A DNA stretch of 64,000 nucleotides from Malus domestica (lineage: Eukaryota > Streptophyta > Magnoliopsida > Rosales > Rosaceae). Made by a program: the position numbers and the translations under genes. Under the pieces are notes generated by a model. That model saw nothing but the letters and a program-made list of their open reading frames with translations. It was not told the DNA's origin and did no database searches. The stretch spans positions 7,349,501 to 7,413,500 of the forward strand of contig NC_091677.1 in the NCBI RefSeq assembly GCF_042453785.1, written 5' to 3'. Shown here piece by piece: positions 46,101-58,399 of this stretch (position 1 is its first letter; each line of letters starts with the position of its first letter).

Positions 46101-49100
46101 GACTTTCTTTGGTCGGATTTTTCCTAACAAGGACCACATTTGCTACCCATGTCGGGTAATTGACTTCACGGACAAAGCCTATGCCTTTGAGTTTTTCAAC
46201 TTCTGCTTTCATTGCCTCGTATCGTTCAGCGTCATAAGATCTTCGCTTCTGTCTCACCGGCTTGATCTTGGGGTCAATACTCAAACGATGACAGATGACA
46301 TCGGGAGAGATGCCTGGCATGTCCTCGTATGACCAGGCGAAGACTTCAGTGTTCTCTTTCAAAAAAGATATCAATGCTAACCGAAGGGGTGGTGACAATG
46401 TGGTGCCAATATTCACCATGCGGTCTGGATGATCTCTTGAGATAGGTACCTTCTCCAACTCTTCAGCAGGTTGGGCTTGCTGGGTGAAAGAGTCATCTCG
46501 AGGATCATCGGGTTGATTGTTGCTATCAGGAAGATCCAAGGTCGCTTCATCTAGGCTGGTCTTTGTGACTTGGTCATGTACAGACAGGGTTTCCTTGGGT
46601 CCGGGCAAGTGTTGTTGCTTAACTGAAGTGTTGTAACATGATCGTGCACTAAGCTGATCTCCTCTGATGTAGCCGTTGCCATGGGGGGTTGGAAATTTCA
46701 TCAACAGCATATGCGTGGATACCATAGCCTTGAGATCATTGATGCCTGTGCGCCCAAAGATGACATTGTATGCCGTTGGGCAGTCAACCACTAGGAAGTT
46801 AGTGGTAATGGTAGCCGTGTAAGGGCCTGTACCAATAGTAAAGGGTAAATGTATGCTCCCTAAGGGTTGCACGATATCACCGGAGAAGCTTATCAGAGGA
46901 GAAATCGAGCGATCGAGCAAGTGTTCAGCTACACTGAGTGCCCTGAAAGCTTCGGCAAACATGATATTGACCGAAGCCCCTGTGTCTACGAGGATTCGTC
47001 GAACATCAAAGTTGGCTATGTGAGCCTCCACGATCAATGGGTCGTTATGAGGGTAGATGATGCCTCTTTCTTCCTCAGGGTAGAAACATATCGGATCCCA
47101 GTTAGGTTTTTGATACTTCCCTCCCCTGATGTCTTCCACGTGAAACACTTGGTGACCAGGCCTCAGACTTCGTTCACTGTTTTTCATGGCCCTATTGGAA
47201 GATTCAGATATGGGTGTGCCGCCGCTTATGGAATATATGACATTCACCTGGTGTTGGTTACGGTTATCCCTTTGAGGGTGAAGAAGGAATTGATCAATTT
47301 TTCCTTCTCGTGCCAAAGCTTCAATACGATCACGGAGAATGATACATTTCTCGCTATCATGGCCGTTATGCTCATGGTAGCAACAAAACATGCCCGCGTT
47401 ATTCGGGGGCGTGTAATCTGGGTGCCTCGGCTTTGGCTTTGGTATCAGGTGAGCTATGCTGGGGTAAATGGCCGCGCATGTGGCATTCAAGGGCGTGTAT
47501 GTCTCATACCTTGGGGTAGGGGGTATCTTGACGCGGGTTTGACCCACTGCATTGACTGCCTGGGGGCGAGCGTTATTGTGGCGATACCCTTGGTTATCGG
47601 GATAGTGTCCCTTACTCTTTTTACTGAAAGGAGAGTGGTGAGGATGGAAATCCTTCCTCTTGCCTTGAAATTGATATGTCTGTTGATTCGGTGAAGCATT
47701 ATGCAAGGCATGGGGAGGTGCCACTACTGTTTGGAAAGTCGAGGTCTTCTCATTTAGGTGAGTCTGGCTTCCACCTCCCACTTGTTGATAAAGGATGGTT
47801 GTAGGGGGTTTCTCCTGATATGTCTTTGCCTCGGCGGAGGCATGGTTATAAGCCTGCGCCATCACCTCAGAGTAAGTCTTCCAAGTATTGGCATTGATCA
47901 TGTATTTAAAGAAACAATCACGTAGGCCTGCCGTGAAGGCTTTGAGGGCAGTCTTGTCGTCTGCCTCGGCACACCGGGAGTATTCATGGCTGAAGCGGCC
48001 AGCATACATACGTAATGACTCGTCTGGCTTCTGGCGGATAGTGTACAAGTCATCTGCAGAGTGCAAGCGATCGGTTTGGAAAATGTGTTGGGAAACAAAT
48101 AGTTTCCTCAATTCCTCAAATGAGTCTACCGTCTCAGGTGTAAGACGACAATACCAATTTAGAGCTCCACTAGAGAGGGTGGAGGGGAAGAGAAGACATC
48201 GCTCTTCGTCGGTGTGCATCTGGTATGCCATGGTGGACTCAAAGAGGTTAAGGTGCTCAATCGGGTCCTCTTTTCCAGTATAAAGTTGCAAGCCAAGCTT
48301 TTGCTTTGTCTTTGCTTGAAGGGGGGTGTTGAGGATCCTCCTTGTAAGAGGGCCAGGCCTGGGTTGGTTCCAGTCAGGTATTTCAGCCTGACGTTCAGCC
48401 TTCAACTTGTTTACTTCCTCAAGAAGTTGTAGGACAAGGGGGTCCTGAGCGGAGTTATGTGTCACTGGAGCTTTCTTTCGTAAATCTCCATCTCCTATTG
48501 GAATTAGGAAGGTTTGATCAAGGGCATGTGATTTTTCCCTGGACTCGCTGTACTGGCTTCCAGGGTATGTCTGTCGGAACACCTCTGAGTCCCCTGTACC
48601 CTTATGTCTCTCTAGGACTTGTTGCCCCTTCCCCAAATTGGTGGCCGGCTTGGGCCGTGGCAGGGGACCGAGTCTCTCAGAAATCCTTGGGTCATTAATC
48701 TTTGAGCTTATATGGATGGAATTCTCTCGACGTTGCTTCAGGAAATCCCGACAATCGCGAAAGACGGCTTTCGATCCTTCTGCCCCTTCAGCAAAGAGGT
48801 GTCTCCCTCCACTTCTCATGGTTCGGGTCGAAGCAACTGGGTTAAGAGAAGCCTCATGTTGATTATCAAGTCGAGGGGTAATCTGTTCCCTATCAGGGAT
48901 ATCTATGTCGAATGCATGTGACCCTCCATGTTGGAGGGCACCCAGTTGATGGTTGACTTCCATGGGGGCAACAAGCTCGCGTGTCTGAGCTTGCCTAGCT
49001 TCGTGGAGTGTCTCGAAGAGCTTCTCATATTGCTCCTGGAGGACCTCATTCCTCATTGCTATCTTGTTGTTCTGAGCTTCCAACTCATCGACTTTAGCTT

Positions 49101-49194
49101 GAAGAAGAACTCGTTTTCCTTCCTTCTTTCGTTGTTTCGCACTATGTGCAAGGGGGGTGTCATTCTGTGTGCTGTGGCTTCCTTCGCTTCCCAT
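43186..49194 (-). CDS. Gypsy gag-pol polyprotein, 2002 aa, open
   Basis: The Met at 49,194 (MGSEGSHSTQND) is preferred because the frame further upstream runs into the LTR. Order: coiled coil; Gag core with HLNLFESTMAYQMHTDEERC and GALNWYCRLTPETVDSFEEL; a Cys/His knuckle CCYHEHNGHDSEKC; protease LVDTGASVNIMF (about residue 733); reverse transcriptase with VYVDDMLVKSK (about 1140); a Ty3-type RNase H (about 1270-1400); a second, archaeal-type RNase H beginning WSLYVDGSSNQQGCGAGLVL (about 1435) with SNNEAEYEALLAGLRLA and NSHADALARLAS; and integrase with HHCC, GLDLIGPMPAG, VTDNGRQFDN and SNGQVEAINK. Integrase after RNase H defines Ty3/gypsy; the second RNase H points to the Tat lineage. No internal stop is seen. 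Confidence 0.95.
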   Translation of the reverse strand: MGSEGSHSTQNDTPLAHSAKQRKKEGKRVLLQAKVDELEAQNNKIAMRNEVLQEQYEKLFETLHEARQAQTRELVAPMEVNHQLGALQHGGSHAFDIDIPDREQITPRLDNQHEASLNPVASTRTMRSGGRHLFAEGAEGSKAVFRDCRDFLKQRRENSIHISSKINDPRISERLGPLPRPKPATNLGKGQQVLERHKGTGDSEVFRQTYPGSQYSESREKSHALDQTFLIPIGDGDLRKKAPVTHNSAQDPLVLQLLEEVNKLKAERQAEIPDWNQPRPGPLTRRILNTPLQAKTKQKLGLQLYTGKEDPIEHLNLFESTMAYQMHTDEERCLLFPSTLSSGALNWYCRLTPETVDSFEELRKLFVSQHIFQTDRLHSADDLYTIRQKPDESLRMYAGRFSHEYSRCAEADDKTALKAFTAGLRDCFFKYMINANTWKTYSEVMAQAYNHASAEAKTYQEKPPTTILYQQVGGGSQTHLNEKTSTFQTVVAPPHALHNASPNQQTYQFQGKRKDFHPHHSPFSKKSKGHYPDNQGYRHNNARPQAVNAVGQTRVKIPPTPRYETYTPLNATCAAIYPSIAHLIPKPKPRHPDYTPPNNAGMFCCYHEHNGHDSEKCIILRDRIEALAREGKIDQFLLHPQRDNRNQHQVNVIYSISGGTPISESSNRAMKNSERSLRPGHQVFHVEDIRGGKYQKPNWDPICFYPEEERGIIYPHNDPLIVEAHIANFDVRRILVDTGASVNIMFAEAFRALSVAEHLLDRSISPLISFSGDIVQPLGSIHLPFTIGTGPYTATITTNFLVVDCPTAYNVIFGRTGINDLKAMVSTHMLLMKFPTPHGNGYIRGDQLSARSCYNTSVKQQHLPGPKETLSVHDQVTKTSLDEATLDLPDSNNQPDDPRDDSFTQQAQPAEELEKVPISRDHPDRMVNIGTTLSPPLRLALISFLKENTEVFAWSYEDMPGISPDVICHRLSIDPKIKPVRQKRRSYDAERYEAMKAEVEKLKGIGFVREVNYPTWVANVVLVRKNPTKESLSLQKVLWRMCVDYTDLNKGCPKDSFPLPLIDRLIDSTAGCELLSFMDAYSGYNQILMNPSDQEHTAFTTDRGLYCYKVMPFGLKNAGATYQRLVNSMFAEQIGKNMEVYVDDMLVKSKHADQHITNLSETFTILKRYRMRLNPNKCAFGVGSGKFLGFMISQRGFEANPENIKAILDMKEPITSKDIQSLTGKVAALTRFISKATDICAPFFKALKGNKKYITWTEECAKAFRNLKEYMSKAPLLSKPEVGDTLIIYLSVSASAVSSVLIRMDSGVERPAYYASKALQDAETRYSNIEKLALALVMSARKLRPYFQAHAIIVLTNHPLRQILQSPDTSGRMIKWAIALGEFDISYQPKPAEKGQAVADFIADFTYPVDIASTPEAVASLPSEAQKVESTTSTWSLYVDGSSNQQGCGAGLVLTTPDKVAMKYALRFKFKASNNEAEYEALLAGLRLAKHLGVKQIDIFSDSQLVVNQVTNNFDAKDSSMAAYLAQTQLLLKHFHYQITQVPRAANSHADALARLASAVEDKIGRKIHVELLATPSTMAAEVCNLQQGDSWITPIYNFLAHGTLPNDKVQAKQIRYKSTRYLIINDQLYKRGFSLPYLRCLTPAEAEIVLREIHEGVCGDHAGSRSLAHKTFRQGYYWPTLHQDAIKVSRSCDKCQRYATIPHSPPEPLTPMISPWPFAQWGLDLIGPMPAGKGKVCYAVVAVDYFTKWTEVEPLATITEAKIEDFVWKNILCRFGIPNAIVTDNGRQFDNKKFRLFCSKFNINLCFASPAHPQSNGQVEAINKIIKRTLKTSLDKAKGCWPEFVPQVLWSYRTSYRTSTGETPFSLAFGTEAVVPVELEQATFRVQNYIQSENDKQLTLNLDLVEEHRNQAHLRNVAYKQRISNYYDSRVKPRSFKIGDWVLKKRLLCDRVPSEGTLSPNWDGPYEVIGISRPGSYTLRSSDGKTLGHPWNADHLKYYYK

Positions 49195-49301
49195 GTTGGA
49201 GAGGGATGCCTGATCAAAAGAAAGTGTACGAATGATAGAAACCAGCTTGACACAGCTGAAGAGAGTAGGAATAAGTGTCGTTTCCCACAGACGGCGCCAA
49301 A

Positions 49302-49813
49302 TGTTGATGCACAAAATCAGCGAAGACTTTGGTACAACAGAAAGTGTCAGGTTTTGTGACCTTCGCTTGGTTGCTTCGGTCACTAGTGAGGATAAGTACG
49401 TAAATGAATAGAGACAGAGAAGCAAACACAGGATGTACGTGGTTCACCCAGATTGGCTACGTCCACGGAGTAGAGGAGTTCTTATTAGTAGTGAAGGGCT
49501 TACACAAGTACAAAGGATCAAGCTCTCAATTTAGTGAGTTCTTGTGAATGATTTAACACAAATGGCATTAGGCCATATTGTGGGGGAATGACCCCTATTT
49601 ATAGAAAAACTTGTAGCTTTGTCACATTGACATGTGTCATGTTATGATTGGTTCTTGATGTCGACACGTGCTGCGCTCTGATTAGCTTCTAATCTTGACA
49701 CGTGTCGAGTAGTGATTGGCCTCCTGGTCGGAGGGGAACTCTTCTGGGTCCTTGACAGTATAGCGTTGGCCGGTGCTCGGTAGTTTCGGGATTGGTCAAG
49801 TATGGTACAAACA
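49302..49813 (-). repeat. Gypsy 5' LTR
   Basis: 512 bp. On the minus strand the element reads from 49,813 (TGTTTGTACC) to 49,302 (GCATCAACA) and then enters the TGGCGCC primer-binding region. Almost identical to the 34,702-35,213 copy. Confidence 0.93.
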
Positions 49814-50279
49814 ATTTATAATAAGGCTTATTATAGTAACACCCTATAAATTGTTGAATAAACCATATATACTTCATACATTCCACATTTGCTTTTTCAC
49901 TTAAAATTTATCTTAATACATCCCACATACTTTCCCATAATACCCACACACCCCACATTCTCAATATACACCTTATATTTTATACATGCACCCTACCCTT
50001 TTTTTATACACCCCTCATTTCTCAAATCTTATAACACTCATTTTAAACTTTTAGGGACTGAATCTAAGTCTAACCATATAAACGTTTAGTTTGCAGAAAG
50101 ATTTCAAATCATTTGAAAGTGGCAACGCCTAGAGTTGCTGGGCAACGTATGTAGGGCGTCCCTGTACTAAATTTTGACTAATTACAGCAGTACCATTTGA
50201 TGATGTTCTTGACTCGAACAAGTTAAAAGCACTTCTTTGGCGTTTATCTAGAAATGATTTAAAAGAAAGGAAAATACAA
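49814..50279. other. AT-rich spacer, nothing recognised
   Basis: Non-coding. Contains repeated CACCC/CACAC-rich pyrimidine tracts at 49,880-50,040 and a small inverted motif (GGCAACGCC / GGGCAACG) near 50,120. It separates the gypsy LTR from the SINE cluster. Confidence 0.45.
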
Positions 50280-50491
50280 ACCACGAGCTAGTGACCCAGT
50301 GGTAAAGGGCAGATTACGAGGCTTCCTGAAAACTACAAACTAGAGGTCTTGGGTTCGAAACCCGATGTTGGTGTGGAAACCAGACTTGTGGCCAAGCAGA
50401 GGTTGAAATGCCTCTATGAGTCTTCCCAACCCCCGGAATGGATGGATAAATGTGGCTTGCCACCAGTTGTCTCCCTTTTAATAAGAAAAAA
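50280..50491 (+). mobile_element. tRNA-derived SINE, copy 1
   Basis: Starts with a tRNA-like head: A box GCTAGTGACCCAGTGG (about 50,287-50,302) and B box GGGTTCGAAACCCG (50,351-50,364), the RNA polymerase III promoter. The body has GACTTGTGGCC and TGCCTCTATGAGTCTTCCC and ends in CACCAGTTGTCTCCCTTTT and a short A tract. Confidence 0.85.
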
Positions 50492-50707
50492 ACCACGAGC
50501 TGGTGGCCTGGTGGTAAAAGACGGATTACGAGGCTTCCTTAAAACTAAAAACTAGAGGTCTCGGGTTCGAAACCCACTACTGGTGTGGAAGCCAGACTTG
50601 TGGCTAGGGGAGGCTAAAATGCCTCTATGAGTCTTCCCGGCCCTTAGAGGTGGTGGATAACCGTGACTTGCCACCAGTTGTCTTCGTTTTTTTAAGGAAA
50701 AAAAAAG
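50492..50707 (+). mobile_element. tRNA-derived SINE, copy 2, head-to-tail with copy 1
   Basis: Same family: A box GCTGGTGGCCTGGTGG, B box GGGTTCGAAACCC (about 50,563-50,575), same body and A-rich tail. The outer flanks carry an imperfect 17-bp direct repeat (AGAAAGGAAAATACAAA before copy 1, AGAAAGGAAAGTGCAAA after the whole cluster), which looks like one target duplication for the array. Confidence 0.85.
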
Positions 50708-50717
50708 AGAGAAAGGA

Positions 50718-50797
50718 ACCCCCTGAGGTGGTAGATAACTGTGGTTTATCACTAGTTGTCTCACCTTTTTAAGCAAAAAAAAAAAAAAAAAAAAAAG
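50718..50797 (+). mobile_element. SINE 3' fragment, copy 3
   Basis: Only the tail portion is present (GAGGTGGTAGATAACTGTGG then CACTAGTTGTCTCACCTTTTT and an A run of about 20). It is a 5'-truncated third member of the cluster. Confidence 0.7.
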
Positions 50798-51099
50798 AGA
50801 GAAAGGAAAGTGCAAAGGAAATATAACCGAAAGCCCAATAATTAAAAAACCGGATAGTTCATGCAATATATTAATGTAAGTTTATCCAAGAATTAATCAT
50901 ATATATATATATTGTTTTTGACCATCAACCGAGACATAATGTGGTTTATAAAATATGGTCTAATACGCCTATTATACAAAGATGATAACATAGAATTAGT
51001 AAATAAAGTCGATAACATTTTCTTCTACAACGTCGATAACATAATTAATAAATTTGTGTACAATAAGCCTATTATAATCTCTAGCAACAACAGCTAAAC

Positions 51100-52406
51100 T
51101 GTTGGAAAATAAAAATGAAATTTAGGGATATGATTTAATTAAGTTTGATATGATTTGATTTGGTCTAGTTTCATTGTCTGGTTGACAAATGATTGTTTTG
51201 ATTTATTTCCTAGTATTGCTCTTTTGTAATCTTATAAATACCTTCTTATGAAGAAGAATAAAGAATTGAAGTAGTACTTGAGAATTGTGAGATTGTAGAG
51301 AATTCTTATATTTGTCTTAAACCCTTTATTTTCAACTTGGTATAAGAGCAGAGTTCGATTCTTGGTTGAACTTTGTTGTGAGCGCTTTCCTATGGGTGCA
51401 CGAAGCCAATTTTCTTTGTGCACCCACAGGTCATGAACTTGAGGGTGAAAATTGTCTACTATTGTGAAACAAAGAAGAAGAAGTTTCTGCTACCATGAAG
51501 AAAAAAAAAAGGAAAGAAAAAAGTTGTGGTTCCGTTGCCTTGGAGAAGAGATTGGAAGAAAAACAAAAGTTTTGTCAAGGTAGGATACGTTTCCTATGAC
51601 GAAGACTTTTGGGTTTTGTTTTATTTATTTTTTTATTTAGTTTGATTATGAGTTTCAGGAAGAAAATAAACAAGAAGGATGAAACAAAAAATTGAAGAAA
51701 AAAAAGACTTGGTATTAGGGCTTTTGAAATGAAGCATTAGTTTCAATTGGACTTTCAAAAGATTAGCGTTTGTTCCAATTGAACTTTCAAAATGAGGCGT
51801 TAGTTCCATCATATCAAGAGATTTATTTATCGGACTTTCAAAAGAATACATGAGTTCCAATTGGGTTTTTGAAAAGATTAGTGTTAGTTTGTTCTAGTTA
51901 GGCTTTCAAAAAGTGGCGTTAATTCCGATGATTATGATTTGTTCTGGTTGGGCTTTTAAAAAGATTGGTTATAGTTCCAACTAGGCATTCAATAAGAGAT
52001 ATTAGTTCTGACTGGTTGTAATTTGATGAGCTTTTGAAAAGATTGGCATTAGTTTTAGCGTATCAATGAAGATTTTCTTCTTGGCAAACTCATGATTTCA
52101 CACCATGAGTTTGACGGGGTGTTGGAAAATAAAAAGGAAAGTATTTAGGGATATGATTTAATTAGTGATATGATTTAATTAGTGATTTTATACGATTTAA
52201 TTAAGTTTGATATGATTTGATTTGGTCTAAGTTTTTTTGTCTTGTTGACAAATGATTGTTTTGATTTATTTCGTAGTATTACTTATTTGTAATCTTATAA
52301 ATACCTTCTTATAGAGAAGAATAAATAATTAAAATAATATTTAAGAATTGTAAGATTGTAAAAAATTCTTATATTTGTCATAAACCCTTTATTTTCATTT
52401 TCAACT
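51100..52406 (+). mobile_element. TRIM-like non-coding LTR element, 1.3 kb
   Basis: LTRs 51,100-51,337 and 52,120-52,406 both begin TGTTGGAAAATAAAAA and end in TTTTCAACT. A TGGTATAAGAGC primer-binding site (initiator tRNA-Met type) starts at 51,338, and TTGACGGGG precedes the second LTR. The flanks TAAAC and CAAAC fit a 5-bp duplication, supported by the uninterrupted AACAAGTGARTC sequence in spacer copy 3 near 33,955. The 782-bp interior has degenerate repeats of GTTCCAATTGG-ACTTTCAAAA and no coding frame. Confidence 0.8.
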
Positions 52407-52462
52407 CAAACAAGTGAGTCCCGAGGGCCAAGGCCCACATATTCATATGTCCTTGCTCCTTA

Positions 52463-52837
52463 GGGCTGGTTTGGTATTGCTGTGCTTTGAAAAAAAGTTG
52501 CTGTGAGAATAAGCGGCTGTGCTATGAGAATAAGCGGCTGTGAAATAAATCAGCAGAGTGTTTGGTACACTTTTTTGTAAAAGTGCTTTTGGGAAAAAAA
52601 AGCAGTCTAATAGTGGGTCTTTTCATTAAAGGAGCAATGTAGCTCTGTGTGCTTTGAAAAAAAGCCAGTTTTCCAAAGCTGCAAATAGCAGCTTTGGTTT
52701 TTTCCTTTGATTTCAGCTTATTCTCACAGCAGCTTCCAAAATAAGCCCTTTTTTTTCAGTTTACCAAACACCTAAAATCCTCACAGATTTTTTTCATGGG
52801 TGCTTTTTTTTTAATCACCTCACTCCCAAACCACCCC
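52463..52837. mobile_element. Tourist-like MITE, 375 bp, TTA target duplication
   Basis: Termini GGGCTGGTTTGGTATTG on the left and, read inward, GGGGTGGTTTGGGAG on the right, flanked by TTA on both sides (52,460-52,462 and 52,838-52,840). Spacer copy 3 near 34,195 lacks the element, giving an empty site. Interior motifs AGAATAAGCGGCTGTG and CTTATTCTCACAGCAGCTT are inverted copies. TTA duplication and GG-rich ends fit PIF/Harbinger Tourist elements. Confidence 0.85.
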
Positions 52838-52840
52838 TTA

Positions 52841-54692
52841 GTCACCTGACCAACATTATGAAATAACGTGAGATATGTCTGATGGGAAAACTCGTGGGCG
52901 AGGATGCTTGATGACAAGTGTACCGATTATTTACTTACTTCAATTAAGTAGTTAATGATATTTTAAAAATATTAAGTGGAAGGCAACTGATAACGTCCTG
53001 TGCAAAATATGGTAGCTCAATGGGAAAAGTAAGTGTGAAATGAAAGATCAAAACAAAGTATGAAATATAAATGACTGAATGAAAATGACTTAAACCTTTA
53101 TTTATTCCTATCTATCCAGAGCACTAGTGGAATTACCAGAGGACAATCCATTAAAAAATGACTCCACGGAAGTTATCTTACAACCAAATATTTTACAATC
53201 TCGGAAATAAAATAAAAAGAATATAACTAAAACATATTATTAAATGACAGTTCTTTTACTTTTTATATTTATGAGCATTTTTATTTATTTATAAGTGCAA
53301 TGACTTAACTCGACCCTCATGAATGACAAGTTCATCAATACTTAATTCTGGCTAGCTCATTGTTTGACTTAGTCCAAATTTCCTAATGTAGAGATCGTTC
53401 TATAAATTAAAAAAAAAAGTGATATTCGCATACCCATTTAGCCTATTGAATGAACAAAAAGAAAATTAATGAATAAGGAGAAAACGGCGTGAAAAAATCA
53501 CTACCATGACTAAAATATCAATATGCATACCACAACTATTCACCAAGTTTCCTTCTTTTTTTTGGGTGAATGCACCAAATTTCTTGATCTCACACCAAGT
53601 TTCTTTATTTTTGCTTTGAGTACTCTTTTCTTTGTTTATAACCTTAATGTTGTTTTGATTTATTACTCAATTGTAAAGCTAACAAAAAGAAGGCAAGAGG
53701 CAAGAAATAGAGTGTGAAAATTATTTGGAATAAAATCCATATATTTCTTGTAAAAATGAACTTGTTTCAATGAAAATGCTTTTCCTTTTCGGCTGTGTTT
53801 GTTTTGTGGGAAAATGGGCTTGAGAATGGGAAGTTGTTGCATCTCCATATTTGGTACGTTCATGCTTGGGAAACGACTGCCTTGGCCGTGTGAAAATAGA
53901 GGGAAAAGTGATGCCCTCCATCCACCTTGGAAAATCATTTTCTGACTCAAGGGAAACCAATACAAACCATTGATAACTTTTTTTATATGACAAACCTACC
54001 CTCATTAATAATTCAAAATACCTATTATATCTCAAAAAGGTGGTAGTTCCTTGTTTCATTCCCATTACTTCCAAATATAAAAAAATAAATATAAATTCAT
54101 ATCTCGTCCGTATGATAAGGCATGAGAATTTATCTCTCACGAATCTATTTCTACATATCAACTGTAATATTTGAGTAATGTTATACTTATTAAATTTGTA
54201 TCATCTCTACAATAGAGGAAAGACTCATCAATAATGGAGGAGAGGTAATTTAACTGTGGTTTGAAAATGTTAAGTGTAGATTTCTATTATTTTATTCTAT
54301 TATTTTTTCTTTGTTCTCTATGTCAATCATGTAGTTAGGCTACACTCTACTTTGAAGATTATTTCTTGTCAATATTTTATCATAATCACATGGATATCAG
54401 TATATACTACTAACTAAGAAAAACTCCACAATTAGGGTTGGTAAAGTACCTAACCGAGTAGGTTGTTCTAGAGCCTTTGGATTGATATATTATCTTTACT
54501 ATTGTAGAAATATTAAATGTCACGTGGGACAAAGTGAAGATGTATAATACATAAACAATTGAAATATCATATAATCTGACATTAAAAGCTAAACATTGAG
54601 AAGATGCATCGAACCTGCAGTAGCATATATACGCGGTATCACTGCCTAATATCAAATCATTCACAGGCATATACATTCAAGTAGTTTCAGTG
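52841..54692 (+). repeat. Spacer module copy 4, then 5' flank of TPS copy D
   Basis: About 52,841-53,175 aligns with the other spacer modules (TTAATGATATTTTAAAAATA, GTAGCTCAATGGG, CCAGAGCACTAGTGGAATTA, GACTCCACGGAAGTTATCT). About 53,475-53,560 matches 19,265-19,360. 53,700-54,690 shows no gene; a minus-strand frame near 53,720-54,160 has no recognisable domain. The copy D flank does not obviously match the flank shared by copies A and B. Confidence 0.55.
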
Positions 54693-57376
<2,684 letters not shown>

Positions 57377-57805
57377 TGACATAACACAGACATCTATATA
57401 TACTGGATGGTTATTAGCCACTAACACAGTGGAATTTATAATAGTTTCTTGTTTGATTTTTCATTATGTATTAGACAAACGTTTGTATTTAATCTAAAAG
57501 TCATGTGATAATTAATATTTAAGCTTTCAAAGCTCCAATATTTTTTGGTGTTAAATTCTTAAAAAAATCATTTGACTGGTTTTACTAATATATACCAAAA
57601 AATGTGATTGGACGATGTTAAATACATAAAATCCATTTACTTGTTATACAAGTATATACAAAAGATGTGGGTTTGGGTGGTATTGCATATCAATAAAAAA
57701 TTTGACAAATCATTAGCAAGATCACTAGATTAATATCCATTACCTAAGTTATACGTCTCCCTGTATATAAGTAGACATATAATTTGGGTAATAATATTTA
57801 TAAAT
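57377..57805 (+). repeat. 3' flank of TPS copy D, duplicated at 7,541-7,790
   Basis: From about 57,500 it aligns with the 3' part of the ghost unit (CATTTGACTGGTT, TGCATATCAATA, TTGACAAATCATTA, GATTAATATCCATTAC, ATACGTCT, ATAATTTGGGT). Non-coding; no polyadenylation signal can be assigned with confidence. Confidence 0.7.
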
Positions 57806-57849
57806 GTGTGTCCAGAGAAAAATTAAATTTTAAAAAGTAAAAGAAGTAA

Positions 57850-58392
57850 GAGTATTTTTAGAAGATTGGTAAGGTTAGGTTTATAAGTTAAGAAGTTAAG
57901 TGTCCAAAGAAGTTAAAAAGAAGTTACGAGTTTTTTTTTTTTTTTTTTCCTCTTTAGAAGTTTAGAAGTTAAGTTCCAAAAAAACAAAAAAAATGTGTTC
58001 AGAAACAAAACTTGGAGTGCATATACAATTACTCATTTTTTATTTGCATACAAATGCCCAAGTACTAAATGTTTTTTAGTGATTGGGCTTGGGGCCCGAC
58101 AAACTAAAGAATAACACTGTTTTTTTTTTTTTTTTAAGTTTAGTACGGTTATGTTTAGAAGTTAAGAAGTGAAGTGTCCAAAGAAGTTAAAAGAAGTTAC
58201 GAGTATTTTTTTTTTTCTCCCTTTAGAAGTTTACAAGTTAAGTTCCAAAGAAAAAAAATGTGTTGAGAAACAAAACTTGAGTGCATACACAATTACTCTT
58301 TTTTTTATTTGCATACAAAGGCTCAAGTACTGAATGTTTTTTAGTGATTGGCTTGGGGTCCAACAAACTAAAGAATAACGCAGTTTTTTTTT
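57850..58392. repeat. Tandem duplication, about 265-bp unit
   Basis: Two adjacent copies (about 57,850-58,122 and 58,123-58,392). Each contains GAAGTTAAG, AAGTGTCCAAAGAAGTTAAA, AAGAAGTTACGAG, a T run, AGTTCCAAA, a GTGTTSAGAAACAAAACTTG block, TTTTTTAGTGATTGG and AAACTAAAGAATAAC. Divergence is mostly in T-run length. Confidence 0.85.
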
Positions 58393-58399
58393 TTTTAAC

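Larger units (their letters stand above)
34702..49813 (-). mobile_element. Ty3/gypsy retrotransposon, Tat-type (dual RNase H), 15.1 kb
   Basis: Two 512-bp LTRs (34,702-35,213 and 49,302-49,813) start TGTTGATGCAC and end ACAAACA. I found only two differences between them, so the insertion is very recent. On the minus strand the primer-binding region TGGCGCCGTCTGTGGG follows the 5' LTR at 49,299. Gag-pol (49,194-43,186) is open, and about 8 kb of extra sequence separates pol from the 3' LTR. That extra region holds plus-strand (antisense) genes and tandem repeats. Flanking 5-mers AATAT and ATTTA do not match, so a standard target duplication is not evident. Confidence 0.93.

Noticed and set aside
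46867..47694. Plus-strand open frame of 275 codons
   Set aside because: It is antisense to the gag-pol frame of the gypsy element and has no domain features; it is a shadow of the real coding strand.
34697..49818. Target-site duplication of the gypsy element
   Set aside because: AATAT and ATTTA match at only two of five positions; not accepted as a duplication.
50280..50370. tRNA gene candidate with A and B boxes
   Set aside because: The acceptor and anticodon arms do not close into a cloverleaf by eye, and the sequence continues into a SINE body with an A tail; it is a SINE head.
53663..54161. Overlapping minus-strand frames upstream of TPS copy D
   Set aside because: No domain, no splice or promoter context, and no counterpart in the other units.
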